DNA of 64,000 bases, taken from assembly GCA_002422605.1 (NCBI GenBank), contig DISW01000001.1, positions 191,114-255,113 of the forward strand, written 5' to 3'. Positions within the stretch are counted from its first letter, which is position 1; each line of letters opens with the position of its first letter. The stretch is from Bacteriovoracaceae bacterium UBA6200 (GTDB taxonomy: Bacteria > Bdellovibrionota > Bacteriovoracia > Bacteriovoracales > Bacteriovoracaceae). The notes beneath the pieces are model-generated. The model was given only the letters and a program-made list of their open reading frames with translations. It was not told the origin of the DNA and did no database searches. The position numbers and the translations under genes were made by a program. Positions 24,825 to 34,103 of this stretch are shown here, in pieces.

Positions 24825-26231
24825 TTAGAGCTGATCCTTAATCCATGGTAGGATGAAGGTGATTGATTTTAAAATCGCCCGTTTAAAGCGTGAAACACCG
24901 GCCAGCTCTAATTCCTGATTAAAAAGCTCTTTATTCTTACCAACGAGAGTAGAATTACTCCGAAAATCGTCGATAATCATGTTGAGCTCATTGATAAATC
25001 CTGAATGTTCCTCATTTTTTACAAAAATAGCGATTTCCCTGTTGATGTAGGCGGACCTTGGATCAATGTTATAAGTTCCTATCATTGCTATTTCATCATC
25101 CACCACAGCTGTTTTCGCATGGATTGTATCTGGTCCCTCATATTCATAAATTTCGACACCTAGTTTAATAAGATAAGGTTTTACCTGGCGGTAACCGGCC
25201 TGTGCAAAAAGATTATCTGTTGAACGGAGGGAATTGGTGATGATTCGCACTCTTACATTTCGGGCCAGAAGTTCTTTAAAAATATTATAAAGCTCTTCTG
25301 TAGGAATCAAATAAGGAGAGATGATGTTTACATCTGTCTTTGCATTCGCAATGAAGTCCATCATCCTTTCATTAAGATAAGCAGTATCTTCAGATACCAA
25401 GGTCTGGGTACCGTGAGAAATAAACTCAATATCGTTTTGTTCATAGGAGTAAGCAAACCAATCTCTATTAGAGTTTGGTATCACAATATCGTCATCCTCT
25501 ATCGTCATGATCTCTTTAAGAATGGCGTGAATTCGGTCAATTTCTTTATTCACTCTTCTTATGGCCCCTGTGCGACTTCTTTCACAATCATCACTATAAT
25601 GGTCGTGAAAACTTCGACCACAATAATTCTCATTCAAACGTTTTGGTTCATATTGACCAAGTTTTGTTTTTTTCGTGTGTTTGGCATTCCAAGTAGAGAT
25701 GAAATTTTCCCTAGCAGAGGCGGCCACAGTGCCTCTTGCCATTAAATCCAAATCGCTGAAATTCCTGACCCGACTGATGCCGAAATATTTGTCTCCAACA
25801 TTTCTGCCACCTGTAATAATGACTTCACCATCCACAATAATCATCTTGGCATGATCTCTATGGGTCGCTTTAAATAAATTAAAACTTAAAGGGTTATATT
25901 CTTTGATTTCAAGATTTTGATTACCTTCACTATCCTTGCCTTCCTGCAGAAGTGCTGCAAAGGTCTTCTTAGGAACAGTGTTTGAAAGAGCGTCTACAAT
26001 AATTTTTACTTTCACCCCACGTTTGGCCGCGGCCATTAAAAGGGCAATCCCGCCTATAGACTGATCATCATTCCAGACAGAAAAATATTCAACCAGGATC
26101 TCATGCTGAGCTCTTTGTATAACATCCACTCTTGCCTGAAGAGCATCACTATCATCTCTAAGCAGGACCAACTGGTCAGCATAGACATTAGTGAGGACTA
26201 GGAAACTTAAAAAGAGTATGAATATTTTCAT
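24825..26231 (-). CDS. Exported phospholipase D-fold protein
   Basis: 468 aa with a cleavable signal peptide (MKIFILFLSFLVLTNVYA before DQLV). Both HKD motifs are complete: HAKMIIVDGEVIITGGRNVGDKYFG and HAKTAVVDDEIAMIGTYNIDPRS (His, Lys and Asp each at canonical spacing), so it should be catalytic. It is a distant paralogue of the next gene downstream (23220-24734), sharing R-D-x-x-D-A-LQARVDVIQRA-like starts and GVKVKIIVD. Because the signal looks cleavable, the enzyme is likely periplasmic or exported, unlike true cardiolipin synthases. On the minus strand a TATACA element ends 8 nt before the ATG. Confidence 0.86.
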   Translation of the reverse strand: MKIFILFLSFLVLTNVYADQLVLLRDDSDALQARVDVIQRAQHEILVEYFSVWNDDQSIGGIALLMAAAKRGVKVKIIVDALSNTVPKKTFAALLQEGKDSEGNQNLEIKEYNPLSFNLFKATHRDHAKMIIVDGEVIITGGRNVGDKYFGISRVRNFSDLDLMARGTVAASARENFISTWNAKHTKKTKLGQYEPKRLNENYCGRSFHDHYSDDCERSRTGAIRRVNKEIDRIHAILKEIMTIEDDDIVIPNSNRDWFAYSYEQNDIEFISHGTQTLVSEDTAYLNERMMDFIANAKTDVNIISPYLIPTEELYNIFKELLARNVRVRIITNSLRSTDNLFAQAGYRQVKPYLIKLGVEIYEYEGPDTIHAKTAVVDDEIAMIGTYNIDPRSAYINREIAIFVKNEEHSGFINELNMIIDDFRSNSTLVGKNKELFNQELELAGVSRFKRAILKSITFILPWIKDQL

Positions 26232-26348
26232 GACCTACATGTATAGGTAAAAAGTCCGTCTAGCGGGGTGAATTTGTAAATTTTTCATACTTAAGATCTC
26301 TGCTACATATTGTTTACATGCCTGACTCAACCAGGACTCTAAGTGTGC

Positions 26349-26354
26349 TAATGT
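26349..26354 (+). promoter_or_regulatory. Extended -10 (TGC-TAATGT) for leaderless TIGR02147 gene
   Basis: TGCTAATGT ends 7 nt before the ATG at 26362. AAGG lies only 3 nt from the ATG, too close for a good Shine-Dalgarno, so a leaderless start is likely by spacing. Confidence 0.4.
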
Positions 26355-26361
26355 AAGGCCC

Positions 26362-27153
26362 ATGAGTACTGGACAGCCCTATTACTTAGCCAAAATCAAA
26401 GAGGATTTCTCTCATAAGCAGAGGAATAATCCGCATTACTCATTACGAGCTTATGCGCGGGATATTGGTATTCATCCCGCAACATTAAGTCAGATCATTA
26501 AGGGTAATAGACCTCTACCTCAAAAGGATTCGAATCATGTTGCCACCCGGCTAAATCTAGGACCTATGGAAAGGAACCTATTCATAGAAAGTTTATCCAG
26601 AACTAAATCAACCTTGGATCAAATCAAAATTAATCCCGTCGATAGCAGACTCATGCTTGATGAGTCTTATTATAAGATAATAGCTGAATGGGAACATTAT
26701 GCACTTCTGGAGCTTTTTAATCTAAAAGAATTTGGTAGAACTAAAGAAGAAGTGGCAAGGCAACTAGACCTCACCTTAAATAGAACAGAAGTTGTGATAA
26801 ATAATCTTGTTGTTTGTGGTCTCCTTGAAATTGATGAGAACGGACTCCTTTCAAAAGTTCATTCTGATGTTCGAACAACTGAAGACATCACTAGTCAGGC
26901 CCTACGTGCATCTCATAAAGAGACTTTAGACCTGGGAAAAGAAAAACTGGAAAAAATCGCAACTGAGCTTAGAGATTATTCTTCATCAACTCTGGCACTT
27001 GATCTTAATAAACTACCAGAAGCAAAAATAATTATACGTGAATTCCGTCAGAAGATGGCGGCGTTACTGGAAGAAGGAGAAAGAACGGAAGTTTATCAAC
27101 TTGCTATTCAATTCTATCCATTAACAACGACGAAAGAAAAAATGGTGCATTAG
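26362..27153 (+). CDS. TIGR02147/DUF4423 family transcriptional regulator-like protein
   Basis: 263 aa. The N-terminal ~75 residues carry a helix-turn-helix (YSLRAYARDIGIHPATLSQIIKGNRPLP). The C-terminal DUF4423 part contains the conserved YYKIIAEWEHYALLELFNLKEF stretch and a second winged-helix-like region (TKEEVARQLDLTLNRTEVVINNLVVCGLLE). This family is expanded in Fibrobacter and Bdellovibrionota and is one of the best taxonomic hints in the window. Targets are unknown. The exported DUF1566-like gene starts 8 nt downstream, so it is the likely operon partner or target. Confidence 0.88.
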   Translation: MSTGQPYYLAKIKEDFSHKQRNNPHYSLRAYARDIGIHPATLSQIIKGNRPLPQKDSNHVATRLNLGPMERNLFIESLSRTKSTLDQIKINPVDSRLMLDESYYKIIAEWEHYALLELFNLKEFGRTKEEVARQLDLTLNRTEVVINNLVVCGLLEIDENGLLSKVHSDVRTTEDITSQALRASHKETLDLGKEKLEKIATELRDYSSSTLALDLNKLPEAKIIIREFRQKMAALLEEGERTEVYQLAIQFYPLTTTKEKMVH

Positions 27154-27161
27154 GAGCTAGT

Positions 27162-28232
27162 ATGAGTCGATACATAATGGGCCTTATCCTCATGGCCATG
27201 ACAATGACTGCACATGCAGGAGACAAGGGTAATGGCGGTTATTCGTTAGTTTGTCGTGATGAGAATGGAAAAATAAATTCTGCCGAACTTTTGGATATCT
27301 ATGAAGGTAAAATTCTGCATCATCTGGATTTCCAAAATAATGATATTGAAGTTGATAGTTTAATCCTCATTGCCCTTAATCGCACTGCTGGTAATGATTC
27401 ATTTTATGGAAAGATGAGTCGGGAACTTGAACACATTCGGGAAAATACTATCTTTGTTCCGGAAGGACATGAGCTTGAACTTACAGAAGATGCTTTTCCA
27501 ATAATCAAGAGAAAAGGCTGTAAGTTTGAACAACTCGCCAATTATACACTCGATGATAAACTTGTTATCTCTGAGGAAATCTATAATAAATTAGATAAGC
27601 TTAATAAGGCGGCCCTTTATGTTCATGAAGCAGTCTTTGCCATAAGAAGAAAAGCCTTAAACGAAACTTCTTCATTCAACAGCAGAAAACTCACGGCCCA
27701 CTTGATCGCATCAAACTTAGAAAATTTGATTTTAGACCGCATGATTATGGAGTCCTTACAGAGGAATGATAGTTTCAAAAGACCTTGCGGGCTTATGGGA
27801 ACAATTGATCAAAGAATTGAGGACTGTTCATATCAACAGTCACCCAGAGATTATATCGTTCTAGTGACAAGAACTCTGGACCAAAAAGAAGTTTATAAAG
27901 ATTTAATCACGGGTCTTTTATGGGGAGACCGTCTCCCTTCTCGCATCAGATTACCTGTAGCCTCAATGATTTGTTCAAATTACGCCATTCCTGAACTTGG
28001 TTACATTAAATTAGATTGGCGTCTGCCAAAGATTGGTGAATGGGAAAGTCAATTCTCTCGTATCCAGGCAGTTCTCCCAAACATGTACGGCGATGGTGTT
28101 GATTATCAATTTTGGAGCAGCACTTCATTCAGTGTCTATACTTACATCATTAATGGATCTGACGGAGATATTTCTCGAGAATTTAGCCAGAGGAAAACTG
28201 CGTCTGTTCGATGCGTGAGTATGGAAAAATGA
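27162..28232 (+). CDS. Exported protein with C-terminal DUF1566 (Lcl)-like domain
   Basis: 356 aa with a signal peptide (MSRYIMGLILMAMTMTAHA before GDKGNGG). Residues ~20-200 resemble the region found in other Bdellovibrionota secreted proteins beginning GNGG (YSLVCRDENGKINSAELLDIYEG). The C-terminal ~110 residues match the Lcl/DUF1566 pattern: DLITGLLWGDRLP, WRLPKIGEWES, YQFWSSTSF and KTASVRCVS. That domain occurs in surface proteins, with a lectin-like fold inferred for some. It follows the TIGR02147 regulator by 8 nt. Role unknown; a surface or secreted adhesin-like factor is possible. Confidence 0.78.
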   Translation: MSRYIMGLILMAMTMTAHAGDKGNGGYSLVCRDENGKINSAELLDIYEGKILHHLDFQNNDIEVDSLILIALNRTAGNDSFYGKMSRELEHIRENTIFVPEGHELELTEDAFPIIKRKGCKFEQLANYTLDDKLVISEEIYNKLDKLNKAALYVHEAVFAIRRKALNETSSFNSRKLTAHLIASNLENLILDRMIMESLQRNDSFKRPCGLMGTIDQRIEDCSYQQSPRDYIVLVTRTLDQKEVYKDLITGLLWGDRLPSRIRLPVASMICSNYAIPELGYIKLDWRLPKIGEWESQFSRIQAVLPNMYGDGVDYQFWSSTSFSVYTYIINGSDGDISREFSQRKTASVRCVSMEK

Positions 28233-28369
28233 TCTGTTGCAAAGCCCTGCTACAAAATCCAATCTGAACATTCAGACAATCCTACAGAAAAATTTGATTC
28301 GGTGTTAAAAGATTCAACGTTAGTTATGTTGTTGCGAGCTTCATAATTAGCGGATACCTGATGGTGGAA

Positions 28370-28398
28370 GCCCCGAATGCGAGTCGGGGCTTTTTTTT
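28370..28398 (+). terminator. Strong rho-independent terminator
   Basis: GCCCCGA (28370-28376) pairs with TCGGGGC (28384-28390) around a 7-nt loop, followed by eight T residues. It ends the TIGR02147/DUF1566 operon about 140 nt after the stop. Confidence 0.9.
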
Positions 28399-28412
28399 GT
28401 CAAAAATTTATT

Positions 28413-29408
28413 TCATTCAATTTTTTTAAGAGCTTCAGGGACATCAACAGAAAAGTTTTCTTTCAGGGTGAAGGGAATACTGACTTTGAGACTGCCATCT
28501 TCCTCTAATTTATCTTGCATCAATAACTTAGTAACGCGATTCAGGCCCTTCTTTACCAGACTCTGAGTTTTCTCCTCACTGAACCGGAAATCTTCAATAC
28601 GAGAATCCATCTCCCCTTTGATAATGCCATCCGCTGAGCGTGCTACGATGGCAGCATTAACTTTAGTTTCAACTAAATCAAGGGGCGCATCAGCTCCTGC
28701 CATCTTCTCTAAGACACGGGAAGGAATACCGGAAAGATTTCCTGAAAGTTTCCAAGAAATAGTGCCATCGCTTTTATCTGCTTTTCCAGTAAGGCTTAGG
28801 GCACCACCTTCAAGAATTTTGGATTTTAAATTGAACTCTGAATTAGGATAGATCTTTTCAGTCGCCATATTTTTTAAATTGGCCTCAACATCATTCAAGG
28901 TAAGAACGGTTCGGATAATATCATTATCCATCTCACGTAAATTAAACCGTTTTATGCTTGCTGTGACACTTTCTAAGTAAATCCCTGTAACTCTTTCTGC
29001 CTTGGCTTCTTCTTTGATACGTCCAATTTCTTGAACGAGATGAGGTGAAAGCATAACGTCTATAACATCAGCTTCTATTTTATAGTTTTTCTCATCACGA
29101 GCGAGGTCTAACCAATTGAAGTTCATTTTTAAGTTATGAATACTGGCCAAGCTGACCGTTGAACTTTTATGAAAAACACGTATATCTTTTAGATCCAAGA
29201 CGCCTTTGACAAAATTAATATCCAGATCGCCAACTCGATAGGTATGACCGCGGTCGTCCTCACCTGTTTTATTAATGTAATCACGAAGAACATAGGGCGC
29301 AACCAGATGAAGGATCCCCGCCAGAGCACCGAATATCAAAAGAATGGAAAACAGTGGTAAAAAGTAACTCTTCTTTTTACGTTGTCCAGAGATATAGATC
29401 GATTTCAT
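28413..29408 (-). CDS. DUF748/AsmA-like envelope protein
   Basis: 331 aa. One N-terminal membrane segment (about residues 15-36) anchors a periplasmic part. The latter begins like DUF748 proteins: YVLRDYINKTG, YRVGDLDINFVKGVLDLKDIRVFHK, then LASIHNLKMNFNWLDL. DUF748 belongs with the AsmA/TamB superfamily of long grooved proteins that move lipids between membranes. At 331 aa it is short for a bridge protein and has a single repeat region. A weak GGCGGG precedes the ATG. It is the second gene after the rhomboid gene (13-nt gap), so the two are co-transcribed. Confidence 0.78.
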   Translation of the reverse strand: MKSIYISGQRKKKSYFLPLFSILLIFGALAGILHLVAPYVLRDYINKTGEDDRGHTYRVGDLDINFVKGVLDLKDIRVFHKSSTVSLASIHNLKMNFNWLDLARDEKNYKIEADVIDVMLSPHLVQEIGRIKEEAKAERVTGIYLESVTASIKRFNLREMDNDIIRTVLTLNDVEANLKNMATEKIYPNSEFNLKSKILEGGALSLTGKADKSDGTISWKLSGNLSGIPSRVLEKMAGADAPLDLVETKVNAAIVARSADGIIKGEMDSRIEDFRFSEEKTQSLVKKGLNRVTKLLMQDKLEEDGSLKVSIPFTLKENFSVDVPEALKKIE

Positions 29409-29421
29409 AAAGCCCGCCAGT

Positions 29422-30063
29422 TTAAGTTTGTCGCAAAACCAACTTCTTTCTTATATAAATTATATAATACAGGAGTCCTGCCATAGCACCACCTAAATGG
29501 GCCCCATAGCCTATTGGTAATGTACTGCCGCGTGATTGAGCAATAAGTCCCCAAATATCGAGACCCACAAATAACAGCGCACCAAAAATCGCAGGGATTG
29601 GTATCAATCCTAAGATAAGAAGTTTCTCTCGAGGAAACATTAAAGAAAAAACCAAAATGACGCCCGAAACAGCACCAGATGCGCCTAAGGCCGGAATTTG
29701 CGGCATGTTCAAAACTAAAGAACTTACTAAGCAATGTCCCAAGGAGCCTACTAGTCCCGCAACAAGATAAAAGAAAAGAAATCTTTTGCTACCAAGAACT
29801 TTTTCGATTGCTGACCCGAAACCATAGAAGACGTACATATTAATGAGGAGGTGGAAGAGCATGTTGTGGGAAAAAACCGAAGTGAGAAGAGTCCAAACGC
29901 GGCCCTCAGTCACAGCGTTCCAGCTTACTAGAAAATGATCAATCATTATTCCAGGACGTGGAGCAAATATAAACCAGAGAATAAAAACAATAATGTTCAA
30001 TTTAATAATAACTGAAACAACAGAAGGTTTTCTCATCAATAAATTTTTCATGTCATTAACCAT
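29422..30063 (-). CDS. Rhomboid-family intramembrane serine protease
   Basis: 213 aa with six membrane segments. Catalytic features are complete: HLLINMYVFYGFG (the His and Asn of TM2), GASGAVSG with the nucleophile Ser in TM4 (about residue 121), and AHLGGAMAG with the catalytic His in TM6. The loop-1 'WR' motif is replaced by VTEGRVWTLLTSVFSH. Rhomboids cleave single-pass membrane proteins within the lipid bilayer. Two ATGs (30063 and 30051) are both possible starts and neither has a good Shine-Dalgarno. It is divergent from the MocR gene. Confidence 0.93.
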   Translation of the reverse strand: MVNDMKNLLMRKPSVVSVIIKLNIIVFILWFIFAPRPGIMIDHFLVSWNAVTEGRVWTLLTSVFSHNMLFHLLINMYVFYGFGSAIEKVLGSKRFLFFYLVAGLVGSLGHCLVSSLVLNMPQIPALGASGAVSGVILVFSLMFPREKLLILGLIPIPAIFGALLFVGLDIWGLIAQSRGSTLPIGYGAHLGGAMAGLLYYIIYIRKKLVLRQT

Positions 30064-30167
30064 AAAGTCATATCACATAATGTTAAGCTTAATTAATTTT
30101 GACACGGGCCCTGCCAATCTGCAATCATAACAGTTAAAAGAATAGATTAAATCATCCAGAACAGATT

Positions 30168-31583
30168 ATGCTTTACCAAAAAATTGTCAATTACATCATA
30201 GAAAACATTAACGATGGAATTATACTTCCAGGTGAAAAATTACCTTCTTTAAGAAAAATTGCCGAACAATTTGGGGTATCACTTTCCACCGCAGTTGAGG
30301 CCTATAGAAGACTTGAATTATACGGCTATGTTTCAGTTAAAGACAGAAGCGGATATCAGGCCGTACTTCCAAACACGGACGATTCTCTTCTCCAGGTTTC
30401 CAAGAATTTCAAGTCCAAGGTTTCTGAAATTCATCACGCTGATGAGATCATAAATCTCTATTTACAAGCTCAAGATAAAAACTTTGCTCCATTTGGTATA
30501 GCAACACCAGATCCATCCAAATTACCGAATAAAATGATCACAAGATCCATGACCTGGGCCATAAAAAGTATGCCAGATATCCATGGACGTTATCTCTTCG
30601 GCAAAGGGCTCTTGGAATTAAGACAGGAACTTTCTAAGTGGATGAGGCCTTGGATAGGGATAACCTCGCCGGAGAATATTCTCATCACCAGCGGCTGTAT
30701 AGAAGCTTTAAATATTGCCTTGGCCACACACTGCAAACTGGGCGATATTGTTGCTGTTGAATCTCCATGCTACTTCGGCATATTGCAGGCCATTCACAAT
30801 CATGGTCTCCAAACTTTGGAAGTTAAAACAGATCCTCAGGAAGGCCTTGACCCTGAAGCGCTGGAAACACTCGCAAAAAAACATTCTATAAAAGCCTTGA
30901 TATCTACTGCGAATGTTCAGAACCCCATCGGCTATACGATGAGTGATAAAAGGAAAAAAGAAGTCCTGGCAGTTTGTTATAAGTATGGGATTCACTTAAT
31001 TGAAGATGATATTTATGGAGAGGTGGCCTTCAATAATATTCGGCCTAAAAGTTACAAGTATTTTGACAAGAACTCAGTTGTGACTTATTGCTCTTCTTTT
31101 TCTAAATCGATTGGCCCTGGCCTTCGAATCGGCTGGTGTATTCCGTCCGAAAACATTGATGAGGCAGTTAAGTTCAAGTTAAATTTAAATCTTTCAACAT
31201 CGACTTTAGTCCAACATACAGTTCTACATTTCTTAAAAAAAGAAAATATTCTTAAAATCACTCATAGCACCGCCAAATACTATGAAAATAATATTCAAAT
31301 TTATTCTTCTGTTCTCCAAAATCAATTAGAAGGAAGAGTCGCCTTTTCTAGGCCAACCGGGCATTTCTTCCTGTGGCTAAGAGTTGATGGATTAAATTCC
31401 ACTCATGCCTTAGAACGGGCACGTAAACAAAAACTCTCATTCACTCCTGGGCCGCTTTTTTCCGCGACAAAACAATTCACTTCTTATCTCCGAATAAACT
31501 GTGCTCATGAATTTACGGAAGAACGGAATAATCAACTGATTCGGTTATGTCAGATCCTTAAAGACAATGGTCAACGAACTTAG
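30168..31583 (+). CDS. MocR/PdxR-type GntR regulator with aminotransferase domain
   Basis: 471 aa. The N-terminal GntR winged helix (residues ~1-70) contains LPSLRKIAEQFGVSLSTAVEAYRRLELYGYV. A fold-type I aminotransferase domain follows with PLP features: SGCIEALNIALATH, the Asn in STANVQNPIG, IEDDIYGEVAF (Asp), CSSFSKSIGPGLRIGW (the Lys that forms the Schiff base) and SYLRINCAHEF. MocR proteins sense PLP or related amino compounds and often control vitamin B6, GABA or taurine genes. Here no such gene is adjacent; the next gene, 26 nt on, is a PLD-fold protein, which may be a target. A perfect TTGACA (-35-like, 30099-30104) lies upstream. Confidence 0.93.
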   Translation: MLYQKIVNYIIENINDGIILPGEKLPSLRKIAEQFGVSLSTAVEAYRRLELYGYVSVKDRSGYQAVLPNTDDSLLQVSKNFKSKVSEIHHADEIINLYLQAQDKNFAPFGIATPDPSKLPNKMITRSMTWAIKSMPDIHGRYLFGKGLLELRQELSKWMRPWIGITSPENILITSGCIEALNIALATHCKLGDIVAVESPCYFGILQAIHNHGLQTLEVKTDPQEGLDPEALETLAKKHSIKALISTANVQNPIGYTMSDKRKKEVLAVCYKYGIHLIEDDIYGEVAFNNIRPKSYKYFDKNSVVTYCSSFSKSIGPGLRIGWCIPSENIDEAVKFKLNLNLSTSTLVQHTVLHFLKKENILKITHSTAKYYENNIQIYSSVLQNQLEGRVAFSRPTGHFFLWLRVDGLNSTHALERARKQKLSFTPGPLFSATKQFTSYLRINCAHEFTEERNNQLIRLCQILKDNGQRT

Positions 31584-31609
31584 TTGTTTCTTACTCACGC
31601 AGAGCAAAT

Positions 31610-33100
31610 TTGTCATTAGTCACACCCAAGGCCTATAGTAATCTTGTGAAAAAGGGCATCCTTGAAACTGGAAAAAATTGTTGGCGTATATGTAATATCG
31701 AGCAACTCTCATTACTGCTGGATTCTCAAAACTATTATCAAGCCTTTTTAGAATGTAGTCAAAAGGCCGGGCAAAGTCTCCATATAGCCGGCTGGGAAAT
31801 TGATGCAAGAATGCTGGTCGATCCTTTGAACAAAAACCCTAATCTCTCTTTTCGCCATTACTTGAATCAAATTTCTGATAAGGTTGTTGATATTCATCTG
31901 TTATCCTGGAAGGCTCCGTTCTATTTACGTTTTGGGCGAGAGCGATTTGCAGGACTTAAGTGGAAGTTAAATAGTTCATCCAAAGTTAAATTTACCCATA
32001 ACAGGTATCCCTATTGTTTCGGTTCTTATCATGAGAAAGTGGCCATTATCGATCAGAAATGTGCTTTTTTGGGAGGCATTGATCTCGCCAAGATGAGGTG
32101 GGATACAACTTGTCATGATGGAAATGATGATCGCCGTAGAGACTGGAATGGAAAGAGATACAATCCCATTCACGACTTACAGTTTGTCCTTACGGGTTCC
32201 ATCATAAACGATATTGCAGAATTTATTCAGAAGCGATCCGATAAAAATCTATTTTTCACCCAGCAGTCACCTTCTCTCACTGCACCAGTTTGGCCTGATT
32301 CATTCTCGCCTGAGATTCATAAAATAAAAGGGGCCATTTCCAGAACAGATGCCGAGGAAGGCATCTTTGAAATTGAAGATCTCTACGTAGATGCCATTAG
32401 AAGTGCAGAGTTATTTATTCTCATTGAAAATCAATATTTTTCCCACCATGGAATTATTAAAGAGCTGGCCTTGCAACTCAAGCGCGACAATGGACCGGAA
32501 ATAGTCATTATTCTTCCAGTGAATTATCGAGGAAAATTTGAAAGATCAATCTATCTTACCCAACGAAACCGCGCCATAAAAGTATTAAAAGAAGCTGATC
32601 GATATGGCAGATTGAAGTTCTATTATCCTGAAAATGCTTCACCAAAAAATTTCATTGTAGTCCATTCAAAGTACATGGTCGTTGACAATTCCTTCATGAC
32701 ACTAGGTTCTGCAAATCTTAACTACCGCTCAATGAGAGTTGATAGAGAAATCAATCTGGGTCTGGATGGTCAAAACAAAGAAAAAATACAGAGATTCATT
32801 GCAGACAGCGTATCCCGTATTATGGCCGACCACTTAGGTATCAATGAGAAAGAATTCGCTTATGTATTTATGAAAAACAAATCTCTTATCCAGACAATTG
32901 AAACTTTAAGAAATAGAAATACAAAAACTCTAAATGAGATTCATTATACGCACATCCCTTTACCTATATGGTTACTCAATTTCCTGTATCCCATAGTTGA
33001 TATCAAACTGGCCGTTCCTAAAAAAAACCTCTACCTCTTTCTGATCGGGCTTTTATTCTTAATACTGATTGCAGCAAAGGTAATAAATGGAACTTACTAG
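31610..33100 (+). CDS. Phospholipase D-fold protein with C-terminal membrane segment (ClsB-like)
   Basis: 496 aa starting at TTG 31610; no ATG lies before conserved sequence and no strong Shine-Dalgarno is seen. Both HKD motifs are canonical: SYHEKVAIIDQKCAFLGGIDL and VHSKYMVVDNSFMTLGSANLNYRS. The spacer has HDLQFVLTGSIINDIAEF, typical of bacterial PLD-like proteins. A single membrane segment (YLFLIGLLFLILIAAKVI) ends the protein. The next gene overlaps by 14 nt and encodes a YbhN-like membrane protein. In E. coli the cardiolipin synthase clsB (ybhO) is likewise beside ybhN, so a phospholipid synthesis or transfer role is supported by context. Confidence 0.85.
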   Translation: MSLVTPKAYSNLVKKGILETGKNCWRICNIEQLSLLLDSQNYYQAFLECSQKAGQSLHIAGWEIDARMLVDPLNKNPNLSFRHYLNQISDKVVDIHLLSWKAPFYLRFGRERFAGLKWKLNSSSKVKFTHNRYPYCFGSYHEKVAIIDQKCAFLGGIDLAKMRWDTTCHDGNDDRRRDWNGKRYNPIHDLQFVLTGSIINDIAEFIQKRSDKNLFFTQQSPSLTAPVWPDSFSPEIHKIKGAISRTDAEEGIFEIEDLYVDAIRSAELFILIENQYFSHHGIIKELALQLKRDNGPEIVIILPVNYRGKFERSIYLTQRNRAIKVLKEADRYGRLKFYYPENASPKNFIVVHSKYMVVDNSFMTLGSANLNYRSMRVDREINLGLDGQNKEKIQRFIADSVSRIMADHLGINEKEFAYVFMKNKSLIQTIETLRNRNTKTLNEIHYTHIPLPIWLLNFLYPIVDIKLAVPKKNLYLFLIGLLFLILIAAKVINGTY

Positions 33101-34031
33101 GAGACGAATTCTTCAAAAGATAGGCCCCTTTGTCACCTTTGGATTTTTTTGTCTTGTATTGTTTCTTCTTTATCAGGCATTAGCAGAAATTAAAATCTCT
33201 GATGTAAAGCTGGCCTTCACTAAATTCAATTTTCTTAAACTGACACCCATCCTTTTATTAGTTTTCATCAATTTTGTTATATTAGGCAGTTTCGACTTTT
33301 TAGGGCTGCGCTATTTTGGAGTTACAAAGCTCCATCCATTTAAAGTGTATTGGAGCTCAATTATTTGTTACGCCTTCACTCTTAATCTAGGGGCATTTGT
33401 AGGAGGGTTAGGACTTAGATATCGCATTTATCGAGGATGGGATGTGCCGTTAGGAACGATTACAAAACTCATTCTTTTCTCAACCCTTGGGAACTGGATT
33501 GGCCACGTCTTGCTGATATCAATCACCATGCTATTTTTCCCAGACAAAGTTACGGCACTAACCTCATTGCCAATAGGCGCCATTTATTCCATCGGAGTTT
33601 TAGGAAGCTGTGCCATTATTCTCTATTTCGTTCTCTGCTTCAGGAGAACAGAAATAACATTTAAATCAGAAAAGTTCATCTTTCCACCAATCTCATTGGC
33701 CTGTCTGCAACTCGTCTTATCGCTGATTCAGTGGACACTTTTAGCTTTGATTATAAATGTACTGATAACCCATATAGGTGCTAACGCCGATTTTTATCAG
33801 ATTCTTTTTACTTACCTTTTGACAGGCATAGCCGGCGTTCTGACTCATATACCAGCAGGACTCGGAGTTCATGAAACTATTTTCTTAAAGATGAACTTTG
33901 ATATATCTCCGAGTAATATCATTGCAGTTCTGATCGCCTTTCGCTTGCTTTATTACCTGATTCCCCTGCTTGTTGCGGCACCGGGATACTTTATTCTTGA
34001 GCTTTATCAGAAGCGACAACATTTGCGATAA
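33087..34031 (+). CDS. YbhN/UPF0104-family polytopic membrane protein
   Basis: 314 aa with about eight membrane segments. It matches the lysylphosphatidylglycerol synthase TM-region-like family (YbhN): GSFDFLGLRYFGV, YSSIICYAFTLNLGAFVGGLGLRYRIYR, STLGNWIGHVLL and GIAGVLTHIPAGLGVHETIFL (the family's conserved 'iP.GlG..E'). It lacks the soluble aminoacyl-transfer domain of MprF, so it is probably a flippase-like or permease part. Overlap with the ClsB-like gene and conserved neighbourhood suggest they act on the same lipid. Confidence 0.85.
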   Translation: MELTRRRILQKIGPFVTFGFFCLVLFLLYQALAEIKISDVKLAFTKFNFLKLTPILLLVFINFVILGSFDFLGLRYFGVTKLHPFKVYWSSIICYAFTLNLGAFVGGLGLRYRIYRGWDVPLGTITKLILFSTLGNWIGHVLLISITMLFFPDKVTALTSLPIGAIYSIGVLGSCAIILYFVLCFRRTEITFKSEKFIFPPISLACLQLVLSLIQWTLLALIINVLITHIGANADFYQILFTYLLTGIAGVLTHIPAGLGVHETIFLKMNFDISPSNIIAVLIAFRLLYYLIPLLVAAPGYFILELYQKRQHLR

Positions 34032-34103
34032 CTTTAAGATTTCATGGCATTAAAAGTTGTTAAAATTCCCCAATAGGTTCCACTCAAAAAAAAGGAGAAT
34101 CCT

